Origin: Stenotrophomonas maltophilia
Lineage (GTDB): Bacteria > Pseudomonadota > Gammaproteobacteria > Xanthomonadales > Xanthomonadaceae
Assembly: GCF_002138415.1 (NCBI RefSeq)
Contig: NZ_CP015612.1
Coordinates: 2,396,001 to 2,460,000, forward strand
Direction of reading: 5' to 3'
Length of the DNA stretch: 64,000 nucleotides
How positions within the stretch are numbered: position 1 is the stretch's first letter; each line of letters starts with the position of its first letter. The position numbers and the translations under genes were made by a program. Shown here in pieces: positions 52,214 through 60,175 of the stretch. Below the pieces are notes generated by a model. The model was not told the origin of the DNA. It made no database searches and saw only the letters and a list, made by a program, of their open reading frames with translations.

Positions 52214-53269
52214 ATGCCATCGCTGTCGCCCCGCCGCCCGCTGGTGGTGCTGGCCCTGATCGTCGTGATGGCGGCGATCTTCCTGATCGATACCGTCACC
52301 GATTACGCGGTCGCCGCCGCCTGCTTCTACGCGGCGGTCATCCTCGCCGCAGCGCGCGTACTGGGCGCGCGCGGGCTCATCACCCTGGCCGTCGCCTGCA
52401 TCGCACTCACCGGGCTGAGCTTCTTCCTCACCCGCTTCGGCACCTACCGCATCGGCCTGGTCAACTCGGTCATCGGCATGCTGGTGATCGGCATCACCAC
52501 CTACCTTGCCCTGAACATGGAAGCGGCCAAGGCCGCCGTGCAGGAAGCACAGGCCCGCCTGCTGCGCGTGGCGCGCGCCTCCACCGTGGGCGAGCTCACC
52601 ACCTCCATCGCCCATGAGGTGAACCAGCCGCTGGCGGCCATCGCCAGCAGCGCCGAGGCCTGCCAGCGCTGGCTGGCGCAGGACCCACCGAACGTGGACA
52701 AGGCGCGGCAGACCGTGGCCCGTATCCTGGCCGATGCGCATCGTGCCGGTGACGTGATCGCCCGTATCCGTGGCCTGACCCAGGGTGCCGCACCGGAACG
52801 GCGCGCCTTCGATCTGAACCAGGCCGTGGAGGAAATGCTGGCGCTGTCGCGCAGTGAACTGGACCAGCACGGCGTGGCCGTGGCCCTGCTGCTCGATGCC
52901 GACCTGCCACTGGTGCAGGCCGACCGCGTGCAGGTGCAGCAGGTGATCGGCAACCTGATCCTCAATGCGGTGGACGCGATGGAAGCGGTGCCGGCTGCTG
53001 ATCGTCGCCTGTCGCTGCTGACCCGGCGTGACGGCCAGCGGGTCAGCCTCAGTGTGCGCGACCGTGGTGTCGGCCTGCCCGCCGAACACCCCGAGCGTGT
53101 GTTCGATGCGTTCTGGACCACCAAGTCGCACGGACTGGGCCTCGGTCTGAGCCTGAGCCGTTCGATGATCGAGGCCAACGACGGCCAGATCCGCGCCGAA
53201 CGACCGGCAGGCGGCGGTGCCTGCTTCGTGTTCGACCTGCCCATCGCCACGGATTCTCCCCATGCGTAA
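52214..53269 (+). CDS. FixL-like sensor histidine kinase
   Basis: A 351-residue membrane kinase. Three or four helices are seen near the N-terminus (PLVVLALIVVMAAIFLIDTV, AACFYAAVILAAARVLGA, LITLAVACIALTGLSFFLT, LVNSVIGMLVIGITTYLAL). Then the phospho-His motif SIAHEVNQPLAAIASSAEAC and the ATPase domain with NLILNAVDAME and GLGLGLSLSRSMIEAN. The HEVNQPL motif places it with FixL/DctB-type kinases. There is no PAS or haem domain, so the signal is sensed by the membrane region. It overlaps the response regulator start by 8 bases. The target genes are unknown. Confidence 0.85.
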   Translation: MPSLSPRRPLVVLALIVVMAAIFLIDTVTDYAVAAACFYAAVILAAARVLGARGLITLAVACIALTGLSFFLTRFGTYRIGLVNSVIGMLVIGITTYLALNMEAAKAAVQEAQARLLRVARASTVGELTTSIAHEVNQPLAAIASSAEACQRWLAQDPPNVDKARQTVARILADAHRAGDVIARIRGLTQGAAPERRAFDLNQAVEEMLALSRSELDQHGVAVALLLDADLPLVQADRVQVQQVIGNLILNAVDAMEAVPAADRRLSLLTRRDGQRVSLSVRDRGVGLPAEHPERVFDAFWTTKSHGLGLGLSLSRSMIEANDGQIRAERPAGGGACFVFDLPIATDSPHA

Positions 53270-53903
53270 GCCCGCTGCACCCATCACCGACCCGGCACCC
53301 ATCGTCTACGTAATCGACGACGATCCGTCGGTGCGCGCCGCGCTGGAAGACCTGCTGGCCTCGATGGGCCTGCAGGTAAGGGCCTTCGCCTCCACCCAGG
53401 CGTTCCTCGAACACGAACTGGAAGACGCACCGGCCTGCCTGGTGCTGGACGTGCGCATGCCCGGCCAGAGCGGGCTGGAGTTCCATCGCACGATGGGCAG
53501 CCACGGCCTGCAGCTGCCGGTGGTGTTCATCACCGGCCACGGCGACATCGCGATGGGCGTCAACGCGATCAAGGACGGTGCCATCGAGTTCCTGACCAAG
53601 CCGTTCCGTGACCAGGAGCTGCTGGATGCGATCCACAAGGGCATCGAGATCGACCGCCAGCGCCGCCGTGACGGCGAGGCGCTGGACGCCCTGCAGCAGC
53701 GCTGGAACACCCTCAACCCCGGCGAGCGCGAGGTGGTCGACGGTGTGGTGCGCGGCCGACTCAACAAGCAGATCGCCGGCGACCTCGGGGTCAGCGAGAT
53801 CACCGTGAAGGTGCGCCGCGCACAGGTGATGCGCAAAATGGGCGCGCGTACCCTGGTCGACCTGGTGCGGATGTATGACCGCTTGCAGGCAGGTTCCCCA
53901 TGA
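53262..53903 (+). CDS. FixJ-type response regulator
   Basis: A 213-residue response regulator. The receiver contains YVIDDDPSVRAALEDLLASM and LVLDVRMPGQSGLEFHRTMG, VVFITGHGDIAMGVNAIKDG and AIEFLTKPFRDQELLDAI, the FixJ pattern. The C-terminal LuxR-type DNA-binding domain has LNPGEREVVDGVVRGRLNKQ and EITVKVRRAQVMRKMGARTL. It overlaps the kinase gene by 8 bases and the DUF1697 gene by an ATGA, so three genes are coupled. Its targets and signal are unknown. Confidence 0.88.
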   Translation: MRKPAAPITDPAPIVYVIDDDPSVRAALEDLLASMGLQVRAFASTQAFLEHELEDAPACLVLDVRMPGQSGLEFHRTMGSHGLQLPVVFITGHGDIAMGVNAIKDGAIEFLTKPFRDQELLDAIHKGIEIDRQRRRDGEALDALQQRWNTLNPGEREVVDGVVRGRLNKQIAGDLGVSEITVKVRRAQVMRKMGARTLVDLVRMYDRLQAGSP

Positions 53904-54445
53904 GCGTGCATGTCGCGCTGCTGCGGGCAGTCAATGTCGGCGGTACCGGCAAGCTGCCGATGGTTGAACTGGTGGCGATGTGCGAAGACGCCGGCTTCAC
54001 CGACGTCCGCACCTATATCGCCAGCGGCAACGTGGTGTTCCGCAGCGGACTTGACGAAGCCGGCGTGCGGAAAGCCCTTGGCCAACGGCTGCAGGCCTAT
54101 GCCGGAAAACCGGTGGGTGTGCTGGTGCGCTCGGCAGCCGAGATCGCGGCGGTTGCCGCCGGCAATCCATTCCCGCACGCCGCCGGCAATCGTGTGGTCG
54201 CGCTGTTCGTGGATGAGGCACTGCCCACGGATCCCTTGACCGGGGTGACCGGCCTGCGCGATGAGCAGCTGGTGCTGGGTACCCGCGAGATCTTCGTCCA
54301 CTATGGCGACGGCATGGCCGACTCACGCCTGCGGATTCCCTATGCCCAGCAAGGCACCGCCCGCAACCTCAACACGGTCGGCAAGCTTGCGGCAATGGCC
54401 GCCGCGCTCGGCCAGGCCACCTCAGGCGGTGGAGGGCGGCGGTAG
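53900..54445 (+). CDS. DUF1697 family protein
   Basis: A 181-residue protein with the DUF1697 N-terminal pattern HVALLRAVNVGGTGKLPMVE followed by GFTDVRTYIASGNVVFRS and RNLNTVGKLAAMA. The family is widespread and of unknown function. The ATG overlaps the stop of the FixJ-type regulator gene, so it is part of the same operon. The stop codon is supplied by a SMAG repeat: CGG-TAG, with GTAG starting the repeat. Confidence 0.85.
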   Translation: MSVHVALLRAVNVGGTGKLPMVELVAMCEDAGFTDVRTYIASGNVVFRSGLDEAGVRKALGQRLQAYAGKPVGVLVRSAAEIAAVAAGNPFPHAAGNRVVALFVDEALPTDPLTGVTGLRDEQLVLGTREIFVHYGDGMADSRLRIPYAQQGTARNLNTVGKLAAMAAALGQATSGGGGRR

Positions 54446-54529
54446 AGTCGACTGTCAGTTGACTATCGCGCGCAGCGCGGGATTTTCCACAACCTTGTGG
54501 AAGAGCAGTCGACCAACAGTCGACTCTAC
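54442..54529. repeat. Inverted SMAG pair; left end supplies DUF1697 stop codon
   Basis: GTAGAGTCGACTGTCAGTTG starts at 54442 and the inverted partner ends in GACTCTAC at 54529 (GCAGTCGACCAACAGTCGAC). An inner hairpin TTCCACAA/TTGTGGAA lies between. The TAG of the left end is the in-frame stop of the DUF1697 gene. The pair separates it from the convergent ltrA-like gene. Confidence 0.75.
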
Positions 54530-54556
54530 CCGGCACAGGCTGGATACCGGACAAGA

Positions 54557-55729
54557 TCACGCCCGTTGCAGGCGGTGCTTCAACCGCGTATCCATCAATC
54601 CCACCGCCAGCAGCACCGCGCTGGTCAACCAGCCAGCGGTCAGCAGATGGGTCTGCGGCAATACGAAACCCATCACACCCAGTGCCACTGCACCGATCAG
54701 ATGCGAGTACGGTGCGCGCCCGTACACCACCCGCTTGTACAGCGCGCTGCCCAGCAGGTAGATCAACGGGCCGGCCACCAGCACGGCCGCATACACCGGC
54801 GTCACCACAGCGTGCGGGTGGTCCATGACCAGGTCATTGCCCACCGCCGTAGCGATGATCCCTGCGATCAGCAACGCGTGCACATAGTGGAAGTTGGCCC
54901 CCATCCGGCCCGGGTCTTCGGCATGGCTGATGGCCTCGGTGGCGTCGCGGCTGGAGATGCCGAAGTACAGCCACCACATGGCGATCGTGCCGGCGAACGT
55001 GGCAAGCACCGCCGACACCACCGCCCCGCTCCAGTGCTCGACCTCACTGAGTACGCCGCCGGTGGCCAGCAGGGTCTCGCCCAGTGCGACGATGACGAAC
55101 AGCTGGCAGCGCTCGGCCAGGTGCCCGCCCTCGATGGTCCAGTCCCGAGTGTGCGAACGCCCCATGCCCGGGAATGCAAAGCCGAACATCGGCGAGATGT
55201 ACTCGCAGGCCACCGCCATCGCCCACAGCGCCAGCCGCGTATTGCCCTCGGCTGCCGCGCCTGCCAGCCAGAAGCAGGCCGATACGCTCACCCACGCCAG
55301 CATGCGGCGGAAGTTCGGCGCCAGCGGATGCGTGCGGCCAACCTCGAACAGCACGAAGGCGGTACGCCCGACCTGCATGATGGCGTAGGCCCCGGCGAAC
55401 ACCCAGGCACGGTCGGCGAAGGCCTCGGGAATGGACGAGGACATCAACAAGGCCAGCAGCATGGTGGCGAACAGCAGGCCGCGGATGCGCGGTGCTTCCG
55501 GATCGAACCAGTTGCTGACCCAGCAGGCGTACTGCCAGCCCAGCCACACCGCAAACCACAGCACCAGGGTCTGCAGCACGCCCGCCAGATCCAGGTGATG
55601 CAGCAGGTGGTGGCTGAGCTGGGTGACCGCGAACACGTAGACCAGGTCGAAGAACAGCTCTTCGTAGGTCACGCGCGCGTGGTGGCCATCGCGCTGGCGC
55701 AGGGCCGGCAATCGCAGTCGTGTACTCAT
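54557..55729 (-). CDS. ltrA: Low temperature requirement protein A (LtrA) homologue
   Basis: A 390-residue membrane protein of the LtrA family. It begins RVTYEELFFDLVYVFAVTQL, the family signature, and has about ten helices, with conserved blocks GLLFATMLLALLMSSSIPEA, GRTHPLAPNF, HLAERCQLFVIVALGETLLA and MWWLYFG. Listeria LtrA was named for growth at low temperature; molecular function is unknown. It ends the TraX-to-small-protein strand region and is followed on the same strand by a small membrane protein start, 10 bases apart, suggesting an operon. Confidence 0.88.
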   Translation of the reverse strand: MSTRLRLPALRQRDGHHARVTYEELFFDLVYVFAVTQLSHHLLHHLDLAGVLQTLVLWFAVWLGWQYACWVSNWFDPEAPRIRGLLFATMLLALLMSSSIPEAFADRAWVFAGAYAIMQVGRTAFVLFEVGRTHPLAPNFRRMLAWVSVSACFWLAGAAAEGNTRLALWAMAVACEYISPMFGFAFPGMGRSHTRDWTIEGGHLAERCQLFVIVALGETLLATGGVLSEVEHWSGAVVSAVLATFAGTIAMWWLYFGISSRDATEAISHAEDPGRMGANFHYVHALLIAGIIATAVGNDLVMDHPHAVVTPVYAAVLVAGPLIYLLGSALYKRVVYGRAPYSHLIGAVALGVMGFVLPQTHLLTAGWLTSAVLLAVGLMDTRLKHRLQRA

Positions 55730-55738
55730 GGCTGTCCT

Positions 55739-56005
55739 TCAGCGCGCCAGTCGCCAGTAGAGCAGACCGGCCAGCAGGGCCGGCACCGCGAACACCAGCA
55801 GCAGGATCGGCAGTTCTTCGCGCATCCCGTAGCCGGCCTTGCTGACGCCTACCCACAGGTTGGCCACCGTCACCAGCAGCCAGGTGGCAACGAATGCGAT
55901 CAGGGCCGTCGGCAGCTGTGAGGTGCCCACGCTCCACAGCCGCCCGAACAGCAGGAATACCCCCAACAACAGCACCCCACCCACCATCACCAGAAGCACA
56001 TGCAT
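55739..56005 (-). CDS. Small three-helix membrane protein upstream of ltrA
   Basis: An 88-residue protein with three hydrophobic helices (HVLLVMVGGVLLLGVFLLFG, LPTALIAFVATWLLVTVANL, ILLLVFAVPALLAGLLYWRL). No family was recognised. GGAGG lies just before the ATG at 56005. The stop is nine bases before the ltrA-like start, so the two genes are probably co-transcribed. Confidence 0.75.
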   Translation of the reverse strand: MHVLLVMVGGVLLLGVFLLFGRLWSVGTSQLPTALIAFVATWLLVTVANLWVGVSKAGYGMREELPILLLVFAVPALLAGLLYWRLAR

Positions 56006-56124
56006 GGTCCACCTCCTTGAGCCTGCAGGCAGGCTAGCCGTGGGCGATTCTGCGCTCCAGCCGATGATCGTGGATTCACTTTCCAGACGCGGCGAACAAT
56101 TGCCCTGGCGATCGCGGCATGGCA

Positions 56125-56143
56125 AACGAGAACAGTTCCCATT
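56125..56143. promoter_or_regulatory. Fur-box-like palindrome before fecI
   Basis: AACGAGAACAGTTCCCATT is a 19-base inverted repeat with 7 of 9 paired positions. It resembles Fur boxes of the AATGAGAA..TTCTCATT type and lies 66 bases before the FecI-like start. Fur with Fe2+ would repress the sigma factor here. No second copy was seen in the rest of the 56006-56208 gap. Confidence 0.55.
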
Positions 56144-56208
56144 AGTATTGCGTCATTACGCAGGGATGACCTCCCGGCACCCGCCTTTCACCCTTGCTGC
56201 CCGTCCGG

Positions 56209-56733
56209 ATGTCCCAGCCGACACTTCCCCGCCCACCTGCGCTGCCGCTGGTGTCCTCGCTGGTGCGCCACTACGAGGAACTGGTGGACTATCTGCATCG
56301 CCGGTTCCGCTCGCCCGGGCTGGCCCGCGAAGTGGTGCACGATGTCTGTGTGCGCCTGCTGGAACGCCCGTCCGTGCATGACGCCCGCCAACCGATCGCG
56401 CTGCTGCGCAGGATCGCCCACGACGCAGCGGTCGACCGCTGCCGCGCCGAGGATCTGCGCCGGCACTGGGTGGAGCCCCGCGCCCAGCTTCCCGAAGGCG
56501 CCTGCGAGCGCCCCGGACCCGAGCGCCAGGCCCAGGGCCAGCAGGCGCTGCAGCGGCTGACCACCAGCATCGAGCGCATGCCCTGCCGGCGGCAGCAGGT
56601 GTTCATCCTGCACAAGATCCACGAGCTGCCCCAGGCCGAGGTGGCGCAGCGGATGGGCATCGGCCTGAAGGCAGTGGAACGTCATCTGCGCCTGGCCATG
56701 GCCGACTGCCGGCTGCACGGTGCGCTGCGGTGA
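56209..56733 (+). CDS. FecI-type ECF sigma factor
   Basis: A 174-residue ECF sigma factor. Region 2 is HYEELVDYLHRRFRSPGLAR followed by EVVHDVCVRLLERPSVHD, and region 4 is RMPCRRQQVFILHKIHELPQ followed by AEVAQRMGIGLKAVERHLRL, as in FecI. It is followed by FecR (overlap GTGA) and a TonB receptor with an N-terminal signalling domain, so the three form a surface-signalling system: a ligand-bound receptor signals through FecR, freeing the sigma factor to transcribe the receptor gene. ATG 56209 is used; a TTG five codons earlier is also open. A Fur-like box is upstream. Confidence 0.88.
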   Translation: MSQPTLPRPPALPLVSSLVRHYEELVDYLHRRFRSPGLAREVVHDVCVRLLERPSVHDARQPIALLRRIAHDAAVDRCRAEDLRRHWVEPRAQLPEGACERPGPERQAQGQQALQRLTTSIERMPCRRQQVFILHKIHELPQAEVAQRMGIGLKAVERHLRLAMADCRLHGALR

Positions 56734-57581
56734 GCCCTGCATCACCCGATCCGGTATCGCCGTCGCAGCCCGCCGAACCGTCCGCCGAGGACATGCTCGA
56801 CCAACACCGGGAGGCGCTGAAGGAACGCTTCCCGTTGCCAGGCCCGGAGCAGTTGCAGCGCCGACGCGGCGGATCTGGCGCAAAACGGGTACTGCCGGTG
56901 CTGTTGCTGGCGGTCGCCGCGCTGCTGCTGGCCGACCCAGCCTGGCAGGTGCGTGACTACCAGACCGCCGTCGGCGAGCGCCGCGACATCGAGCTGCCGG
57001 ACGGCAGCCGCGTGCTGCTCGACGCGGGGACCCACCTGCAGGTCCGTCGCCATCTGCGTTCGCGGCAGGTGCTGCTGGCGCAGGGCCATGCGCGCTTCGA
57101 GGTGCAGCATTCGGCGTGGCGCCGCTTCCAGGTTGATGCTGGGCCGGTACAGGTACGCAACTACGGCACGGTGTTCGATGTTGACCGCCAGGGCGATCTC
57201 AGTGAGGTCACGCTGTGGCGCGGCGAGGTCGGTGTCAGCGTGGATGGCGGCGGCACCGAGCAGCGGCTGAAGCCGGGGCAGCGCCTGCTGGCCCAGCCAG
57301 GATCGCTGTCTCCGCCGGAAGCAGTGGATCCGGACCGGGCCGACTGGACCACCGGCCGGCTGCAGTTCGACCGCATGCCACTGAGCGAGGTGCTGCGCAT
57401 CCTGCAGCGCTATCACGACCGTCCGATCGTGCTGGATGACCCGGCACTGGGTCCGCTGCAGGTGTCGGGCGTGTTCGATGCCGATCGTGCCGAGACGGCG
57501 GTCGCCTTGTTGCCGGAGATCCTGCCGGTCCAGGTGCATACCGCCGCCGACGGCAGCCTGCATCTGCGCGCCCGCGATTGA
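56730..57581 (+). CDS. FecR-type anti-sigma factor
   Basis: A 283-residue single-pass protein. The short cytosolic N-terminus (DQHREALKERFPLPGPEQLQ) is followed by one transmembrane helix (RVLPVLLLAVAALLLADP, about residues 53-70), then a periplasmic FecR domain with RDIELPDGSRVLLDAGTHLQ, QGHARFEVQHSAWRRFQVDA and GTVFDVDRQGDL, and VTLWRGEVGVSVDGG with the RLKPGQRL strand. The C-terminal part (SGVFDADRAETAVALL) is an STN-like secretin/TonB domain. The GTG start overlaps the FecI stop. It signals from the TonB receptor to the sigma factor. A cytosolic domain shorter than that of E. coli FecR is notable. Confidence 0.85.
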   Translation: MSPASPDPVSPSQPAEPSAEDMLDQHREALKERFPLPGPEQLQRRRGGSGAKRVLPVLLLAVAALLLADPAWQVRDYQTAVGERRDIELPDGSRVLLDAGTHLQVRRHLRSRQVLLAQGHARFEVQHSAWRRFQVDAGPVQVRNYGTVFDVDRQGDLSEVTLWRGEVGVSVDGGGTEQRLKPGQRLLAQPGSLSPPEAVDPDRADWTTGRLQFDRMPLSEVLRILQRYHDRPIVLDDPALGPLQVSGVFDADRAETAVALLPEILPVQVHTAADGSLHLRARD

Positions 57582-57652
57582 TTGCCACGCCGAGGGTGGG
57601 TTGCGCCCCGTCCCATCCGGCAAGTGCTTGAACCCTTCCGAAGGACCCCCGC

Positions 57653-60082
57653 ATGACCCGCCCTGTTCCGCCCGCCGCGCTGCGCCGGCTGGCCCCCACC
57701 CTGCTCGCCGCCTGCCTGTGTGCGGCCCTGCCCGCCACCGCACAGACCGCTGCGTCCGCACCCGTCGAACTGCACCTGCCGGCCGGCCCGCTGCAGGCTT
57801 CGCTCAACTCGCTGGCGCGCCAGAGTGGCATCCAGCTGCTGTTCGCGGCCGACAGAGTGAGCGGCCGCAACGCGCCCGCCCTCGACGGCCGCTACACCCC
57901 GCACGACGCCCTGCAGCGCCTGCTGGCCGGGCAAGGCCTGGCGATGCAGGAGCGCTCGCCAGGGGTGTTCGTGGTGAGTGCCGCGCCGGCATCGCCCAAG
58001 CCCCGCGCTCCGGCCCGGGCCGCGTCATCGGCAGCGTCCCCGGCCACGACCACTTCGCTGGCCCGGGTCACGGTATCGGCCTCGACCGCGCGCATGCCGC
58101 AGGGCGAGACCGCGATGCCCAACACCATCACCGTGCTGACCCGCGAGGACATCGCCCAGCAGCTGGCGCTGGGTTCGGATCTGTCGCGGGTGCTGTCGTC
58201 ACAGATCCCGGCGTTTGCCCCGGCGCGCGAGAAGATGTCCAACTACGGCGAAACCATGCGTGGCCGCGGCATCCTGTACATGGTCGACGGCGTGCCGCAG
58301 TCGACGCCGCTGCGCGATGGCTCGCGTGATTCGCACACCATCGACCCGGCGATGATCGAGCGCATCGAGGTCATCCACGGCGCCAACGCGCTGCAGGGCA
58401 TCGGCGGTACCGGTGGCATCGTCAACATCATCACCCGCAGCGCGCCCAGCGAGCCGGGCGCGTTCCTGCTCGACACCAACGTCAGCTACAGCGCTGCCCT
58501 GCCCAGCCGCCACGATGACAACGGGCAGCGCGGCTCGGCCCTGGTGGGCGTGCGTGGCGAGCAGTTCGATCTGGTGGCCGGTCTGGCGTATGAGAAGCAG
58601 GGCCTGTACCACGACGGCGAGGGCCGATCGATCGGCACCAACGCGCAGGGCGAGCTGATGGACTCGACCTCATCGAACGTGTTTGCCAAGCTGGGCTGGA
58701 ACATTGCCGAGGGCCATCGCCTGCAGGTGATGGCCAACCGCTACGAACTGCGCGGGCTGGACAATTACCTGGCCATCAACGGTGACTACCGGACCGGTCG
58801 CCCGACCATTTCGGTCCCCGGTGATACGCCGCTCGATCCGCCGATGAACCGCTCGCGTTCGTTGACCGTGGACTACAGCGCCGCCGACCTGCTCGGCGGC
58901 CGTTTCCAGGCGCAGGCCTTCGCAGTGGATTTCGAAGGCCGCTACGGTGCCAGCCAGTGGGACCCGTGGGGCAACACCGGCGCCAACGCCGCCTGGGACC
59001 AGACCCAGAACGAATCGGACAAGCGCGGCTTCAAGCTGACCCAGAGCTGGACCCGCGTCGCCGACACCACGCTGGACGTGACCTTGGGCCTGGACGGCCT
59101 GCGCGACCGCACCCACCAGGTGCTGCTGGCCAGTGGCATGAACTGGGTGCCGCAGACCACCTACCAGAGCCTGTCACCGCTGCTGCAGCTGCACTGGTGG
59201 CCGACCGATCACCTGATGCTGTCCGGCGGCCTGCGTTACGAGAAGGGCGAGCTGGACGTGGGTGACTACACCACCCTGCCCCGCTACGGCGCTCGCAAGG
59301 TGGCTGGCGGCAAGCCGACCATGAGCGAGACCCTGCCCAACTTCGGCGCGGTCTGGTACATCAACGATCGCCTCAACGCCTACGCCTCGTATTCGGAAGG
59401 CTACACCGTGGCCGACGTCGGCCGCGTGCTGCGCGCGATCAACCGCGACGGACAACGCGTGGACAGCCTCATCGACCTGTCACCGGTGGTGTCGGACAAC
59501 CGCGAGATCGGCCTGGAGTACGACGATGGCCGCTTCAGCGGTGACATTGCCTACTACACCTCCGAATCCAAGCTCGGCTCGGTACTGATCTACGATCCGG
59601 GCATCGACGCCTATGCGGTGCAGCGCCAGGCCACCCGCGTGGAAGGCTTTGAAAGCAACCTGCGCCTGCGCTTGGGCGACAGCCGGCTTGGCCTGGGCTA
59701 TGCGCGCGCCAACGGCCGCTACGATGCCGACGTTGACGGCCGCCTCGACAGCGACCTGGCTGGCGTGAACATCGCACCGAACCGGCTGACCGCGTTCTGG
59801 GAACAAAGCTGGACGCCGCAGCTCAGCATCCGCCTGCAGGCAAGCCATGCCTTCGACCGCGATTTCGATCTGCGTGGCGCACGGGTGGCGGAGTTCAAGG
59901 GTTACACCACCGTGGATCTGGTCGCGCGCTACACGCTGGACAAGCACTCCTTCACGCTGGGCGTGCAGAACCTGGCGAACAAGCAGTACATCAGCTACTA
60001 CTCGCAGACCACGCCGTCGAACCCGAGCTATTTCTCGGGCCGTGGCCGGGTGGTGACGCTGGGGTGGCAGTACCGGTACTGA
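57653..60082 (+). CDS. TonB-dependent receptor with N-terminal signalling (STN) domain, FecA-like
   Basis: An 809-residue outer-membrane transducer. After a signal peptide (LRRLAPTLLAACLCAALPAT) comes the STN domain (VELHLPAGPLQASLNSLARQ, SGIQLLFAADRVSG, PGVFVVSAAP, about 38-112), then the TonB box region, the plug with ERIEVIHGANALQGIGGTGG and IVNIITRSAPSEPGAF, and a barrel ending GRGRVVTLGWQYRY with a C-terminal aromatic. The STN domain interacts with FecR, so this receptor drives its own transcription. The ligand is not known; ferric citrate is one possibility only by name analogy. A perfect hairpin follows at 60091. Confidence 0.9.
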   Translation: MTRPVPPAALRRLAPTLLAACLCAALPATAQTAASAPVELHLPAGPLQASLNSLARQSGIQLLFAADRVSGRNAPALDGRYTPHDALQRLLAGQGLAMQERSPGVFVVSAAPASPKPRAPARAASSAASPATTTSLARVTVSASTARMPQGETAMPNTITVLTREDIAQQLALGSDLSRVLSSQIPAFAPAREKMSNYGETMRGRGILYMVDGVPQSTPLRDGSRDSHTIDPAMIERIEVIHGANALQGIGGTGGIVNIITRSAPSEPGAFLLDTNVSYSAALPSRHDDNGQRGSALVGVRGEQFDLVAGLAYEKQGLYHDGEGRSIGTNAQGELMDSTSSNVFAKLGWNIAEGHRLQVMANRYELRGLDNYLAINGDYRTGRPTISVPGDTPLDPPMNRSRSLTVDYSAADLLGGRFQAQAFAVDFEGRYGASQWDPWGNTGANAAWDQTQNESDKRGFKLTQSWTRVADTTLDVTLGLDGLRDRTHQVLLASGMNWVPQTTYQSLSPLLQLHWWPTDHLMLSGGLRYEKGELDVGDYTTLPRYGARKVAGGKPTMSETLPNFGAVWYINDRLNAYASYSEGYTVADVGRVLRAINRDGQRVDSLIDLSPVVSDNREIGLEYDDGRFSGDIAYYTSESKLGSVLIYDPGIDAYAVQRQATRVEGFESNLRLRLGDSRLGLGYARANGRYDADVDGRLDSDLAGVNIAPNRLTAFWEQSWTPQLSIRLQASHAFDRDFDLRGARVAEFKGYTTVDLVARYTLDKHSFTLGVQNLANKQYISYYSQTTPSNPSYFSGRGRVVTLGWQYRY

Positions 60083-60090
60083 GGCAACGT

Positions 60091-60118
60091 GTTCCAGCGC
60101 CTACCTAGGCGCTGGAAC
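60091..60118 (+). terminator. Hairpin after TonB receptor gene
   Basis: GTTCCAGCGCCTA and TAGGCGCTGGAAC form a perfect 13-bp stem around CC. It lies 8 bases after the receptor stop. No strong U-tract follows, so it is a probable terminator or end-stabilising stem. Confidence 0.65.
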
Positions 60119-60175
60119 AGCCAAGATTAAGGCTTGTACTATCACCCATTACACCAGTAACTCGAAGGATCAAGG

